33,132 bases of DNA from the NCBI GenBank assembly GCA_016873095.1, contig VGYC01000071.1:1-33132 (forward strand), written 5' to 3'. Position 1 is the first letter of the stretch, and each line of letters begins with the position of its first letter. The notes beneath the pieces are model-generated. The model did no database searches, was not told the DNA's origin, and was given only the letters and a program-made list of their open reading frames with translations. This document shows, one piece after another, positions 24,683-32,913 of this stretch. The DNA is from Planctomycetota bacterium. Lineage in GTDB: Bacteria > Planctomycetota > Planctomycetia > Gemmatales > Gemmataceae. The translations under genes were made by a program, and so were the position numbers.

Positions 24683-25108
24683 TCAATCGATGGTCGCCAG
24701 GATCTGGATGGCCTGAGTGGCCGCATCGGGGTTATCGAGGGCGAGGTAGGCGGCGAAGCGATCGGCGATGGAGGAAATGGAGATGCCGCGGACGTTGATG
24801 CCGGCGACGGCGAGGCGGCTCATGAGGTCGTAGCCGATGCCGCCGCGATTCTTGCCCTCGATCACGAGCATGACCACGTCCAGGGCAGGGCCGAGGCCGG
24901 CGGCCCGGGCTGCCTCGATCACTTCCGGCCCGCTGATGGGCGCCAGGAACATGACGCTGGTGTCCGGCTTGATCGGGCTGGGCCGCGTGAAGATGAACTC
25001 GAGGTCGGCGCCGGCGCGGACCAGCAGTTCGAGCTTGGCGGCCGCCGCTCCCGGGCGATCCGGAATCTCCCCCGACCAGACCTGCACGCGGCGAACTTGC
25101 AACGGCAT
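24683..25108 (-). CDS. ACT-domain protein
   Basis: 141 residues with GGAG before the ATG. The pattern is of one or two ACT modules, beta-alpha-beta-beta-alpha-beta: VRRVQVWSGEIPDRPGAAAA, then LELLVRAGADLEFIF, and a second half GIGYDLMSRLAVAGINVRGI with SISSIADRFAAYLAL. ACT domains bind amino acids and regulate enzymes; a stand-alone ACT protein is probably a regulator, but no enzyme of amino-acid metabolism is nearby. Forty nt separate it from the CxxCH protein gene, so co-transcription is likely, though the functional link is unclear. Confidence 0.85.
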   Translation of the reverse strand: MPLQVRRVQVWSGEIPDRPGAAAAKLELLVRAGADLEFIFTRPSPIKPDTSVMFLAPISGPEVIEAARAAGLGPALDVVMLVIEGKNRGGIGYDLMSRLAVAGINVRGISISSIADRFAAYLALDNPDAATQAIQILATID

Positions 25109-25311
25109 TGGCGCATCTCCGGTTGCTTGCCGCCGTCATTTTATCGGTTCGGGTGGGCGATGGCTCGCCGTTTCGCGGGCAGCCAGGCGTGCCGCCGGCC
25201 CCCAGGCATGCGGCGCAGCCGAAACGTGCAAGAGGCGGGTTTTCCTTTTCAGGCAGATGGGTTATTGTAGTTTGATATGAACCTGGACTGTGCTAAGGCA
25301 AGAATCCGCCC

Positions 25312-26262
25312 ATGCCGCTGACGCTCGAACAATATGCCAGCTATCTCGACACGCGCGACCTGTCCTGGCCGTCGCCGCCCGCGCCGCGCCTGCCGCGCGC
25401 GCGGGCCCACGTCGTACCCCTGCCCGGCCTGCGCGCCGTCATCTGGAATATTTACGGCACGCTGCTGTCGATCTCCGGCGGCGAACTGGTCTTCGAGCAT
25501 CCGCAAGACTTCATCATGGAAGTGGCTCTCGACAAGACCCTGCAAGAGTTCAAGATGTGGACCTCGATGAGCCGCAAGCCCGGCCAGCCGGCCGAGTACC
25601 TGCGCCAGCTCTTCAACCGTGTCCTGTCGGAACTGCGCATGGCGCCTTCGCCGGGGGAACGTCATCCGGAGATTGCCGCCGAGCGCATCTGGGAAGACAT
25701 CATCAAGAAGCTGTTTCAAAAGGACTTCAAGTTCGATGCCGGCTTCTTCGGCTCGCTCAACGAGTTCAGCCGCAAGGTCGCCTACTTCTTCCACGCCAGC
25801 CTGCAGGGGACCGCATGCTATCCCGGAGCGGCCGCGGCACTGAGCGCCGTCCGTGACGCCGGCCTGTCGCAAGGGGTGAGCGCCGACGCCCAGTGCTTCA
25901 CGCTCGTGCAACTGCAGCGCGGCCTGACGGCGCAGGACCCGGCCTGCCAGCTTGCCGATCTCATCGATCCCGGCCTGCGGGCCCTCTCATCGGAGCTTGG
26001 CGCACGCAAGCCGTCAGAGAGGCTCTTTCGCAAGGTGCTCGACGAACTGGCCAGGCGCGACGTGAAGCCCAACCAGGTGCTGCACATCGGCTCACGCGTC
26101 GTTCAGGATCTGGCGCCGGCCCGCAAGCTCGGCATGCGCACCGGCCTGTTCGCCGGCGACAAGGAATCGCTGCAGGCCGACGCCGATCAGCTCAAGGATC
26201 CAGCGACGCGGCCTGACGTCTTGCTCACGGAGTTGGCCCAGATCAAGAATGTCATTGGATGA
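25312..26262 (+). CDS. HAD-like protein with Asn in place of the catalytic Asp
   Basis: 316 residues with a HAD-superfamily layout. Motif I reads VIWN46-IY48-GTLL, where phosphatases have D-x-[DYTV]-G-T: the nucleophile Asp is Asn (codon AAT at 25447-25449). The cap region is about 60-165. Motif II is SADAQ, motif III Lys is in GARKPSERLF, and motif IV reads HIGSRVVQDL where GDS/ND is usual. So the nucleophile and one acidic metal ligand are changed, while fold motifs persist. Catalytic activity is therefore doubtful; a binding role is possible. It ends in TGA at 26260-26262, 12 nt before the FabZ-like start, implying co-translation. Confidence 0.8.
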   Translation: MPLTLEQYASYLDTRDLSWPSPPAPRLPRARAHVVPLPGLRAVIWNIYGTLLSISGGELVFEHPQDFIMEVALDKTLQEFKMWTSMSRKPGQPAEYLRQLFNRVLSELRMAPSPGERHPEIAAERIWEDIIKKLFQKDFKFDAGFFGSLNEFSRKVAYFFHASLQGTACYPGAAAALSAVRDAGLSQGVSADAQCFTLVQLQRGLTAQDPACQLADLIDPGLRALSSELGARKPSERLFRKVLDELARRDVKPNQVLHIGSRVVQDLAPARKLGMRTGLFAGDKESLQADADQLKDPATRPDVLLTELAQIKNVIG

Positions 26263-26274
26263 AGGAGAATCGCC

Positions 26275-26769
26275 ATGCCGCCGCCACTGCATGTCGATCC
26301 GGCGCACCTGGACCTCGCCAGGGTCGTCGCCGATCGCGAGGCCATTCGCAAGGTCATCCCGCATCGCTTCGAGATGGAGCAACTCACCGCCATCGTGCAC
26401 ATCGACGCGACGCAACACGTGATCGCCGGTTACAAGGACGTCGAGCCGAGCGAGTTCTGGGTCCGCGGCCACATGCCGGGTTATCCCCTGCTGCCCGGCG
26501 TGCTCATGTGCGAGGCGGCGGCCCAGCTGTGCGGCTATTACATCAGCAGCAACAAGCTCATGCCCGGCGACTTCATCGCCTTCGGCGGCATGGAGAATGT
26601 CCGCTTTCGCGGCCAGGTCCGGCCGGGAGATCGCCTCGTCCTCATCGCCAAGGGCATCAAGGTCGATCGCCGTCAATCCACCTTCAATGTTCAGGGCCTC
26701 GTCGGCGGCACGCTCGTCTTCCACGGCGACATCATCGGCGTGCCGCTGGTCCGCAAGCCGGAGGGTTGA
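26275..26769 (+). CDS. FabZ-like 3-hydroxyacyl-ACP dehydratase (hotdog fold)
   Basis: 164 residues, AAGGAG about 8 nt before the ATG. Signature RGHMPGYPLLPGVLMCEAAAQL has catalytic H66 and E80, separated by 14 residues as in FabZ (H49/E63 in the E. coli numbering, recalled). Ends FHGDIIGVPLV. FabZ dehydrates 3-hydroxyacyl-ACP to trans-2-enoyl-ACP in fatty-acid synthesis. A genome may encode several such proteins, so the gene may be a paralog (hence no symbol). It is sandwiched between the HAD-like gene and trmB with short gaps, which suggests one mRNA rather than one pathway. Confidence 0.85.
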   Translation: MPPPLHVDPAHLDLARVVADREAIRKVIPHRFEMEQLTAIVHIDATQHVIAGYKDVEPSEFWVRGHMPGYPLLPGVLMCEAAAQLCGYYISSNKLMPGDFIAFGGMENVRFRGQVRPGDRLVLIAKGIKVDRRQSTFNVQGLVGGTLVFHGDIIGVPLVRKPEG

Positions 26770-26771
26770 GC

Positions 26772-27407
26772 GTGCGTCGCGCCGTCCGGCTGCCTCTGCA
26801 AGCGCTCGAGCCATACCTGCTCGAGGTCAAGGATCGCGTGCCCGGCCCGCTCGATTGGCCGGCCGTCTTCGGCAACGATCGGCCGGTCGAGATCGAGGTC
26901 GGCTTCGGCAAGGGCATGTTCCTCCTCGCGGCCGCCCAGGAACGACCGGCGACCAACTTCCTGGGCATCGAGATCGAGCGCACTTTTCAGCTCTACGTTG
27001 CCAATCGCGTCGCCAAGCGTTCCCTGGCGAACGTCCGGCTGGCCTGCGCCGACGCCCGCTTGTTCTTTCGCGACTACGTGGCCGACGGCTCTGTCGAGGC
27101 CATCCATGTGTTCTTTCCGGATCCGTGGTGGAAGACGCGGCATCGCAAGCGGCGGCTGTTCACGCCGGAGTTTGCCGCCGCCTGCACTCGCGCTCTTCGC
27201 GCCGGCGGCAAGCTGCACGTCGTCTCCGACGTCGCCGACTATTTCGCCGATATCGAGCAGCTCATTGCCGCGCAGCCGGCATTGCGGCCGGCGCCGCTTG
27301 CCACACAGGAGGAACCACGGCACGACATGGACTATCTCACGAACTTTGAACGCAAGTATCGCAAGGAAGGCCGGCCCATCTGTCGCGGAGCCTGGGTCCG
27401 GGAATGA
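26772..27407 (+). CDS. trmB: tRNA (guanine-N7-)-methyltransferase
   Basis: 211 residues starting with GTG at 26772, 2 nt after the fabZ-like stop, with GGAGG at the end of that gene serving as ribosome-binding site. TrmB makes m7G46 in tRNA using SAM. Motif I is EVGFGKGMFLL, followed by FLGIEIER (the second SAM strand), and the family signature FFPDPWWKTRHRKRR near 115-130. The C-terminal TNFERKYRKEG matches the conserved TrmB end. The open frame reaches much further upstream but there overlaps fabZ in another frame and is not protein-like. Confidence 0.95.
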   Translation: MRRAVRLPLQALEPYLLEVKDRVPGPLDWPAVFGNDRPVEIEVGFGKGMFLLAAAQERPATNFLGIEIERTFQLYVANRVAKRSLANVRLACADARLFFRDYVADGSVEAIHVFFPDPWWKTRHRKRRLFTPEFAAACTRALRAGGKLHVVSDVADYFADIEQLIAAQPALRPAPLATQEEPRHDMDYLTNFERKYRKEGRPICRGAWVRE

Positions 27408-27426
27408 CCGGTCGCTTCTCGATCCA

Positions 27427-28173
27427 TCACTTCTTCACGCACTCCAGCACGATTGCCGGGGGATAGTCGAGGAAGTCGGCCCAGAACGTGCGGTCGTCGC
27501 CGGCTTGTGGGTCGGGGGCGAGTTCCGGCTGATGGACGCTGAAGCTCGTGAAGCCCGCGTCGCGGAAGGCCGATTCATACGCGCTGAGCGGGATGTAGTA
27601 GTTCTCGATCTCGAGCGGCGGGCCGTCCTGCTGGATCAGCCAGGTGATGGGCGCTCCCTCGGCAACCTTGTCGGCCAGCTTGACCCCGAAGCCGTACTTG
27701 CCGTAATCCGGCACCTTGAAGTGATACAGCCCGGGATTGGTGGTGAAAGTGACGAACCGGCCCCCGGACCGTAGTCGCCGTGCCAGCCCCCGGCACATGT
27801 CGGCCAGCTCCGCTCGGTCGTGGGCGTACACCAGCAGCCACGCCGACACCGCCAGGTCGAAAGCCTGCTGCGGCACCAGCGCCCGCGCATCCTCGACGCG
27901 GTACTCGATGCCAAGCGGCGCGGCAACCTCCTGGGCACGCGCCAGCTCAATCATCCGCTCGGCGATGTCCACGCCGACGACCGTGGCCGCGCCAGCCTGG
28001 AGGAGCTTGCGCGTGAAGAAGCCCTCGCCGCAGGCAATGTCGATGACCTTCTTGCCCGTCAGGTCGCCGATCCGCTTCATCAGCGAATAGGTCTCGATGC
28101 GGGCCCGCCAGGGTTGCTCCTTGGCCTTCTTGTACTGCTCGGCGATGTGGCCTTGATTGTAGTCGGTGGTCAT
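27427..28173 (-). CDS. class I SAM-dependent methyltransferase (toxoflavin synthase ToxA-like)
   Basis: 248 residues from the ATG at 28173 (AGGA 8 nt upstream; another ATG three codons earlier is less well placed). Motif I VIDIACGEGFFTR at about 43-55, motif II GVDIAERMI, motif IV-like FDLAVSAWLLVYA. The opening DYNQGHIAEQYKKAKEQPWR resembles small methyltransferases annotated as ToxA/toxoflavin synthase-like. The substrate is unknown, and no azapteridine pathway is nearby. It is downstream of the kinase-receiver gene across a 186-nt gap that holds a hairpin repeat. Confidence 0.85.
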   Translation of the reverse strand: MTTDYNQGHIAEQYKKAKEQPWRARIETYSLMKRIGDLTGKKVIDIACGEGFFTRKLLQAGAATVVGVDIAERMIELARAQEVAAPLGIEYRVEDARALVPQQAFDLAVSAWLLVYAHDRAELADMCRGLARRLRSGGRFVTFTTNPGLYHFKVPDYGKYGFGVKLADKVAEGAPITWLIQQDGPPLEIENYYIPLSAYESAFRDAGFTSFSVHQPELAPDPQAGDDRTFWADFLDYPPAIVLECVKK

Positions 28174-28226
28174 GCTGGTCATCCTACGAGGGCCGCCGGC
28201 AACCAGGTATCGCCCGGGAGTATTGC

Positions 28227-28297
28227 AACCACGAAGGTCACGAAGGTCACGAAGAGAATCACGGCAACGCCTTGGTGATCTTCGTGCCCTTTGTGGT
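28227..28297. repeat. hairpin element built of 9-bp CACGAAGGT-type units
   Basis: The left arm (28227-28255) is AACC followed by CACGAAGGT-like units (three, the last ending GAAGA). The right arm (28278-28297) reads ATCTTCGTGCCCTTTGTGGT and is the reverse complement of the outer part of the left arm at 17 of 20 positions. It occupies the gap between the kinase-receiver gene and the methyltransferase gene. It has the same layout as the element at 7477-7576, with a different unit. Confidence 0.7.
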
Positions 28298-28359
28298 GGA
28301 TCTGGCTTTCCGAGCGGCGGCGGGCAGGGACGAATACGACAACCGCAGTGCGGCAGCTG

Positions 28360-29781
28360 TCATTGTCGGTGCTCCAGCAGTTCTTCGACGGTTCGCAGGA
28401 GTTGCTTGAGCCGTGGATTCACCAGCGCCGTGATATTGGGGCCGCGCGAGACCCTGCTGACCCAATCCTTTTGATCGTCCCCGAGGAGCAGCACGCCGGC
28501 GCAGAACAGGTCGTGGCGTCTGGCTTCGTCCATGAGTTTCCCGAACATGTGGATGCCGTTGTCGCCGGTGGTGCGGGCATCGACCAGGAAAACATCGAAG
28601 CTCTGCTGGCGGAAGCGGTCGAGGGCGCGCACGGGGTCGGCGGCCAGCAGCACGCGAAAGCCGGTTTCCTTGAACTTGCTGCGCAGCGTCTCTTGCAGCG
28701 TTTCATCCTTTTCGACGATGAAGATGGTGCGCGGGCTGCTCGACTTGCCGCTTCCCTTGCCGTCCACCTCGCGGCGCACCTCGCGGATGGCTTCGAGCAG
28801 TTGCGACGGCGTCTGGTAGCGTTGCTGCGGATTGAACATCATCATGGTTTCGATGAGGCGGTAGACCGAGGCGGGCGCCTTGATCTCGCCCGGCGCCATG
28901 GGCTGCACGGTCAAGAAACGCTCCTTGTTCATGCGGGCGCGGGCATTCTTGGTCATCTCCAGCGGCGAGCGGCCGGTGAGAATCTCGTAACCGACGCAAC
29001 CGAGGAAGTAGATGTCGCTGCGCGTGTCGCCGGCCATGACGCCGGTGGCCTTTTCGATGCCGGCGTAATCGACGGTGCGATCGACGTTGCCGGTGTCGAT
29101 GGCCCGGGACTGGCCGTAGACGCCGGCCAGACCAAAATCCACCAGCTTGGCGGTCCCTTGCGTGTTGATGAGCACGTTGGTGAGCTTCATGTCGCGGTGG
29201 GTGATGCCGTGGGAATAGGCATGGGCCAGGCCGGCGGCGGCATCCTCGAGAATGCGCAGCGCCTCGGGCGCCTCGAGCTTCTTGCGAATCGTGAGAAGCT
29301 CGCGCAGGTTGCCCCCCTCGACGAATTCCATGGCGATGAAGTACTGCTGCGACGGCTGGTCGCGGGCCACCGCCAGGATCTCGACGATGTTCGGGTGTTT
29401 CAGATCCAGGCCGAGCTTGCCCTCGCGCTCGAACAGTTCGATGTTGTGCGGGTCGTCGCTCCACTTGCGGCGCAGGACCTTGATGGCCACCACGGTGCCG
29501 CTGTGCGGGTCGTCGGCGCGATAGACGCGGCCGAAGCTGCCCGAGGCGATCTTGTAGAGGATGCGATAGCCGCCCAGGAAGAAGCCGTCGTTGTCATTCT
29601 TGAGGAGCTTCTGGCTCTGCCAGGGGGTGAGGTGCATCTTGCGTTCCAGTGCGCGCAGCAACGGATCGGCCTCGCCGCCGCGCTGCCCGACCTCTTCCCA
29701 ACCTTCCTGAAGCTGGTCAATCGTCACGAGCCCGAGTCGAAGTGCCTTCTCAGCCAGGGCGACCGCATCGAGATTTGGCAT
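28360..29781 (-). CDS. Ser/Thr protein kinase with C-terminal receiver-like domain
   Basis: 473 residues; ATG at 29781 with AGGT upstream. Residues 1-70 are a helical N-terminal region (RLGLVTIDQLQEGWEEVGQR, then LTPWQSQKLL) seen in other planctomycete kinases. The kinase domain is at 71-340: IASGSFGRVY, K101 in VAIKVL, HRDMKLTN with D197, DFGLAG with D215; the APE motif is absent. Residues 351-470 resemble a response-regulator receiver: TIFIVEKDE where DD is usual, FLVD401AR as phospho-acceptor, LLLGDD where Ser/Thr-Ala is usual, and a possible K459. The receiver is therefore partly degenerate. No transmembrane segment, so probably a cytoplasmic signalling integrator. Confidence 0.88.
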   Translation of the reverse strand: MPNLDAVALAEKALRLGLVTIDQLQEGWEEVGQRGGEADPLLRALERKMHLTPWQSQKLLKNDNDGFFLGGYRILYKIASGSFGRVYRADDPHSGTVVAIKVLRRKWSDDPHNIELFEREGKLGLDLKHPNIVEILAVARDQPSQQYFIAMEFVEGGNLRELLTIRKKLEAPEALRILEDAAAGLAHAYSHGITHRDMKLTNVLINTQGTAKLVDFGLAGVYGQSRAIDTGNVDRTVDYAGIEKATGVMAGDTRSDIYFLGCVGYEILTGRSPLEMTKNARARMNKERFLTVQPMAPGEIKAPASVYRLIETMMMFNPQQRYQTPSQLLEAIREVRREVDGKGSGKSSSPRTIFIVEKDETLQETLRSKFKETGFRVLLAADPVRALDRFRQQSFDVFLVDARTTGDNGIHMFGKLMDEARRHDLFCAGVLLLGDDQKDWVSRVSRGPNITALVNPRLKQLLRTVEELLEHRQ

Positions 29782-29987
29782 TTTACCTGGATTCCGCTGG
29801 TGGATCGGGGCACGCCCTCTCCATTTTACAACGTTCTCCGCGCCTGCCAAGAAAAACTCCTCTTGTCCAACCGCAAAAGCCACGGTATAGGGCCGCCACG
29901 ATTGCACCATTGCCGGAAGCAGCGGACGATGCGGATTATCCGCACCACCCGCGCCATCTGCGCAACCGGTGACACAAGGGGCAGCCG

Positions 29988-30800
29988 GTGGGGCAAGGAC
30001 ATCAACCAGACCCGCGACGGGGCACACGACCGGCCTGGACGGTCGCGGCCGCACTCTCATTCCTCGGGCTGTCGGTGTGCGGCTGCGCCTCGTTCTGGGA
30101 CGACGTCGTCACCAATCGTAATCGCGACATCAAAGGCTATTTCATGCCTCCGGACCGGCTCGAGGTCATCCGCGACTCGACTGACGGCGCCAAGCGCGGC
30201 CGGGCCCTCGCCGGACTGGAAGAGCCACTGGAGCACGGCGGCACCCAGGAGCAGCAGGAACAGTTCTTGCGCTTCCTCACTGTCGCCGCCCTCAACGACA
30301 AGGAATCGCTATGCCGGCTCGGGGCCATTCGCGCCCTGGGCAAGTGGAAAGACCCGCGGGCCGTCCGCATTCTCGAAGACGCCTATCTGCAGCGATTGCC
30401 GTTTGCCCCGGAGATCAACGTGATCGTCCGCCAGCAGGTGCTGGCATCGCTGGAGGAGACGGGCCATTCCGAGGCGCGTCATCTGCTCATCAAGGCGGCC
30501 CGCCAGCCCAACGCCACCGGCAGCTTTCATGAGCGGCAACAGGTCCTCGACGAGCGCCTGAGCGCCATTCGCGGGCTGGCGAAGTTCAAGCAGTTCGACG
30601 CCACCGAGACGCTGCTGCATATCCTGGAGACGGAGAAGGACGTGGCCCTGCGCGATCGCGCTCACGAATCGCTGCGTACGGTCACGGGCAAGAACCTGCC
30701 CGCCGAGGCTGCCCCCTGGCGCGAGTTCCTGCACAGCGACACCAAGCCGCCGGAGCCTGGACTCATCCAGCGCGTCGTGGGCTGGGTCCGCTCCCCGTGA
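29988..30800 (+). CDS. lipoprotein with HEAT-like repeats
   Basis: 270 residues starting with GTG at 29988, with AAGGGG upstream. Signal segment WTVAAALSFLGLSVCGC ends at the lipobox Cys, so the protein is probably membrane-anchored. The mature part is helical with HEAT/PBS-lyase-like units (SLCRLGAIRALGKWKDPRAV, VRQQVLASLEETGHSEAR and RLSAIRGLAKFKQFDATETL), which usually bind partners. It is divergent from the kinase-receiver gene across 206 nt. Function unknown. Confidence 0.75.
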   Translation: MGQGHQPDPRRGTRPAWTVAAALSFLGLSVCGCASFWDDVVTNRNRDIKGYFMPPDRLEVIRDSTDGAKRGRALAGLEEPLEHGGTQEQQEQFLRFLTVAALNDKESLCRLGAIRALGKWKDPRAVRILEDAYLQRLPFAPEINVIVRQQVLASLEETGHSEARHLLIKAARQPNATGSFHERQQVLDERLSAIRGLAKFKQFDATETLLHILETEKDVALRDRAHESLRTVTGKNLPAEAAPWREFLHSDTKPPEPGLIQRVVGWVRSP

Positions 30801-30850
30801 GTTAGTGCAACATCACATGATGGATGTATCCGGGAGGGCGAGGCGCCTGC

Positions 30851-30886
30851 CGAGCCGCCGCTGGGTCTAATCTTCGGCTCGAGCCG
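30851..30886. terminator. hairpin region between convergent genes
   Basis: CGAGCCG (30851-30857) pairs with CGGCTCG (30875-30881), and CGGCTCGAGCCG (30875-30886) is itself a perfect palindrome. It lies in the 97-nt gap between the HEAT-like lipoprotein gene (+) and the esterase gene (-). No U-tract is present, so a terminator role is uncertain; the GC-rich block before it also looks repeat-like. Confidence 0.35.
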
Positions 30887-30897
30887 GGCCGTTCCGC

Positions 30898-32064
30898 TCA
30901 CCTGTGCTTGAGAAAATACTCCAGGAAATCGAGTTCCTGCGTCAGTGCCGCCGGCGTCGGGATGTGGGTGGCGCGGCTGGTCAAGGCGACGCGGTTCTTC
31001 TTGCCGAGCAAGTTGTTGACGGCCACGAGATGGTTGAGTGCGATCCAGTTGCGTGGCGGGTCCTGCACGCCGCCGCCGACCATCACCGGCCGCGGCGCCA
31101 TCAGCGCATGCAGATCGATCAGGTCTTCTCCCGCGTCCACTAGCTCCTTGTAGAGCCCTGTGCGCGGGTTCTTGGCGGACGGGATGCCCGGCTGGCGCTG
31201 CTTCTTGGGATCGTAGCCCAGGTACCACGGCTCCCAGTAGTTGACATTGCCATCCTTCTCGTTGAAGACGATGCCCGGATCGGACCAGACGGCGCAGGCG
31301 AAACGCTCATCGAGGCAGGAGGCGAACATCGACCACTTGCCGCCGTAGGACAGGCCGATGATGCCGATGCGGCTGGCATCGACCTCCGGCATCTGCGCCA
31401 GCGCCGTCAAGCAGTTGGCCGCCACGTAGGCGAGCAGCGTCAGCGGCTGGCGGCGCAGTTCTTCGCCGGCCTGAACCAGGGCCTTGCGGGTATCGCCGCC
31501 GAGCTTGTCGAGCGAACCGGGCGTGCCGATGGACAGTGTGACGAAGCCGCGCAAGGCCAGCTGCCGCCCGTAATCGTGCGTGCCCCGCGATTTCGCGATC
31601 TCGCCGATACTGGTGAGCGGTTCGTAGAACGGGACGATCACCGCCGGGAATGGCCCCTTGCCTTTAGGGATCAGCAGGTAGCCTTCCACATACTTGCCGT
31701 CGGGCGCGATCTGCACCTGGACGCGATGCTGCGTGTAGCCGTCGCGCTCGACGGATTCGAGGCGTTTTACCTTGGGCCGCTCGACCAGCGGCGGCCAGGG
31801 TCCCAGCCGCTTGTGCCAGGTCGTGCGGATCTCCTCGCGACGCCTCGCCCAGTCGGCCGGCGTCTTTGCGACCGTGCCGTCGGCGAACTTCAGCGGCGAA
31901 CGATAATCCCCCAGCTTGCCGGCGACTTCCTTGGGGGGACTGGTGAACGGCGCCAGCTTCTGCCATAGCGCCTCGCTGGAAGCAGGTTCGTCCGCGCTGG
32001 CAAACGCCGCGACCAGCAGCACCAGCGGGACGATCACCAGAGTCAGTCTGTCAATGTGCTTCAT
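30898..32064 (-). CDS. secreted alpha/beta hydrolase (acetyl-xylan-esterase or dienelactone-hydrolase-like)
   Basis: 388 residues; GAGG upstream of the ATG. Signal peptide MKHIDRLTLVIVPLVLLVAA (cleavage near ASA). Catalytic elbow IIGLSYGGK with Ser 239 and a late His 367 in SRATHIPT; an acidic residue near 328 follows PRPVMVGGGVQD. The long N-terminal extension before the hydrolase core (LGPWPPLVERPKVK and VEGYLLIPKGKGPFPAVI) is typical of planctomycete esterases related to AXE1/abhydrolase 7, acting on carbohydrate esters. Substrate not determinable. The truncated TPR gene lies immediately upstream on the same strand (gap 58 nt), so the two may once have shared an mRNA. Confidence 0.85.
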   Translation of the reverse strand: MKHIDRLTLVIVPLVLLVAAFASADEPASSEALWQKLAPFTSPPKEVAGKLGDYRSPLKFADGTVAKTPADWARRREEIRTTWHKRLGPWPPLVERPKVKRLESVERDGYTQHRVQVQIAPDGKYVEGYLLIPKGKGPFPAVIVPFYEPLTSIGEIAKSRGTHDYGRQLALRGFVTLSIGTPGSLDKLGGDTRKALVQAGEELRRQPLTLLAYVAANCLTALAQMPEVDASRIGIIGLSYGGKWSMFASCLDERFACAVWSDPGIVFNEKDGNVNYWEPWYLGYDPKKQRQPGIPSAKNPRTGLYKELVDAGEDLIDLHALMAPRPVMVGGGVQDPPRNWIALNHLVAVNNLLGKKNRVALTSRATHIPTPAALTQELDFLEYFLKHR

Positions 32065-32122
32065 GAAATCCTCGCGCTATCAGGGGAGAGATGGTCCATC
32101 TTATGGGGAGTTCTGTTTGGTC

Positions 32123-32913
32123 TCAATTACCTGCGCCGGTCCCCTTGCCTGCTTTTCTCACGGCTTCGAGTTGCTTACGCCATCTCGCTGTTTCGGCTGG
32201 CCTGTTCGTCGCCTCATAGAGCTGGACCAGCCATTCGAGCGACTGCCGCTCGAAGGTGGTCCTTGTCAAAGGAGAACGGATCATGGTTGCCCGTTCTTTC
32301 AAGCCTGTGTAGCCGTGCAGCAATAGCGGCTCGGCCTCCGCGTATTTCTTCTGACAGGCCAGGGCGCCACCGAGCAATCTCTGAACATTGAAGGTCTCCC
32401 AGCGACTGGGCATTTTCTTTTGGCGGACAGCCAGGGACTCGCGCAACATTGGCTCGGCGTCGGCCGGCCGGTTGAGCTTCACCAGGATAGCGCCCAGGTT
32501 GTCCATCGCAAAAAGTGTCTGGAATTGATGCGGACCAAATATCTCCTTCAGTTTCTGGAAGGCCTGGGTGTAGAGCTTGAGAGCCTGATTTACGTCACCG
32601 GTCTGCTCGTATGCCATCGCGACACTTTGCATGGTGTCCACCGTATAGGGATGGTGCGGCCCGAGCAGCGACTGCCGCAAGTCGAATGTCTCCTTGTGTA
32701 ACTTCAGCGCCAGCTCATGTTCGCCGGCCAATTGATAGCCCACACCAAGACCGCTCATGGCGTTGATCGTCTCCGGGGCCCTGGGGCCAAGGTGTGTCTT
32801 GCTGAGTTGCAGGACCTTCTTGAGCAAGTCAACGCCCTGACCGACGTCGCCGGAGAGGGCCTGGGCCTGACCAAGCCCGCCCATTCTATTCAGGCTCCAG
32901 GAATCGTAAGAAC
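32123..32913 (-). pseudogene. TPR protein, C-terminal part, interrupted by an IS
   Basis: The frame runs from the IS boundary at 32914 to the stop at 32123, about 263 residues. The first codons inside the repeat, including a TTG, are IS-derived. TPR units with the LGPxHPxT spacing are clear: LQLSKTHLGPRAPETINAMS, then FDLRQSLLGPHHPYTVDTMQ, then FQKLKEIFGPHQFQTLFAMD, each about 42 residues apart, followed by FNVQRLLGGALACQKKYAEA. This is the usual C-terminal array of planctomycete kinase-TPR or NB-ARC-TPR proteins, so an N-terminal effector part is missing. Whether the remainder lies beyond the IS cannot be seen. Confidence 0.75.

Noticed and set aside
22384-24798. An 804-codon open frame on the plus strand, antisense to the CxxCH protein gene
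   Set aside because: The composition is Arg/Ala/Gly/His-rich without motifs, while the minus strand gives a clear signal peptide, CxxCH and family blocks. It is a high-GC shadow.
26259-26771. Upstream extension of the TrmB frame
   Set aside because: It overlaps the FabZ-like gene in another frame and is Arg/His-rich noise. The GTG at 26772 has GGAGG upstream and gives the normal TrmB length.
28291-30423. A 710-codon open frame on the plus strand across the kinase-receiver gene
   Set aside because: It is antisense to unmistakable kinase motifs, and part of it overlaps the HEAT-like lipoprotein gene in a different frame.
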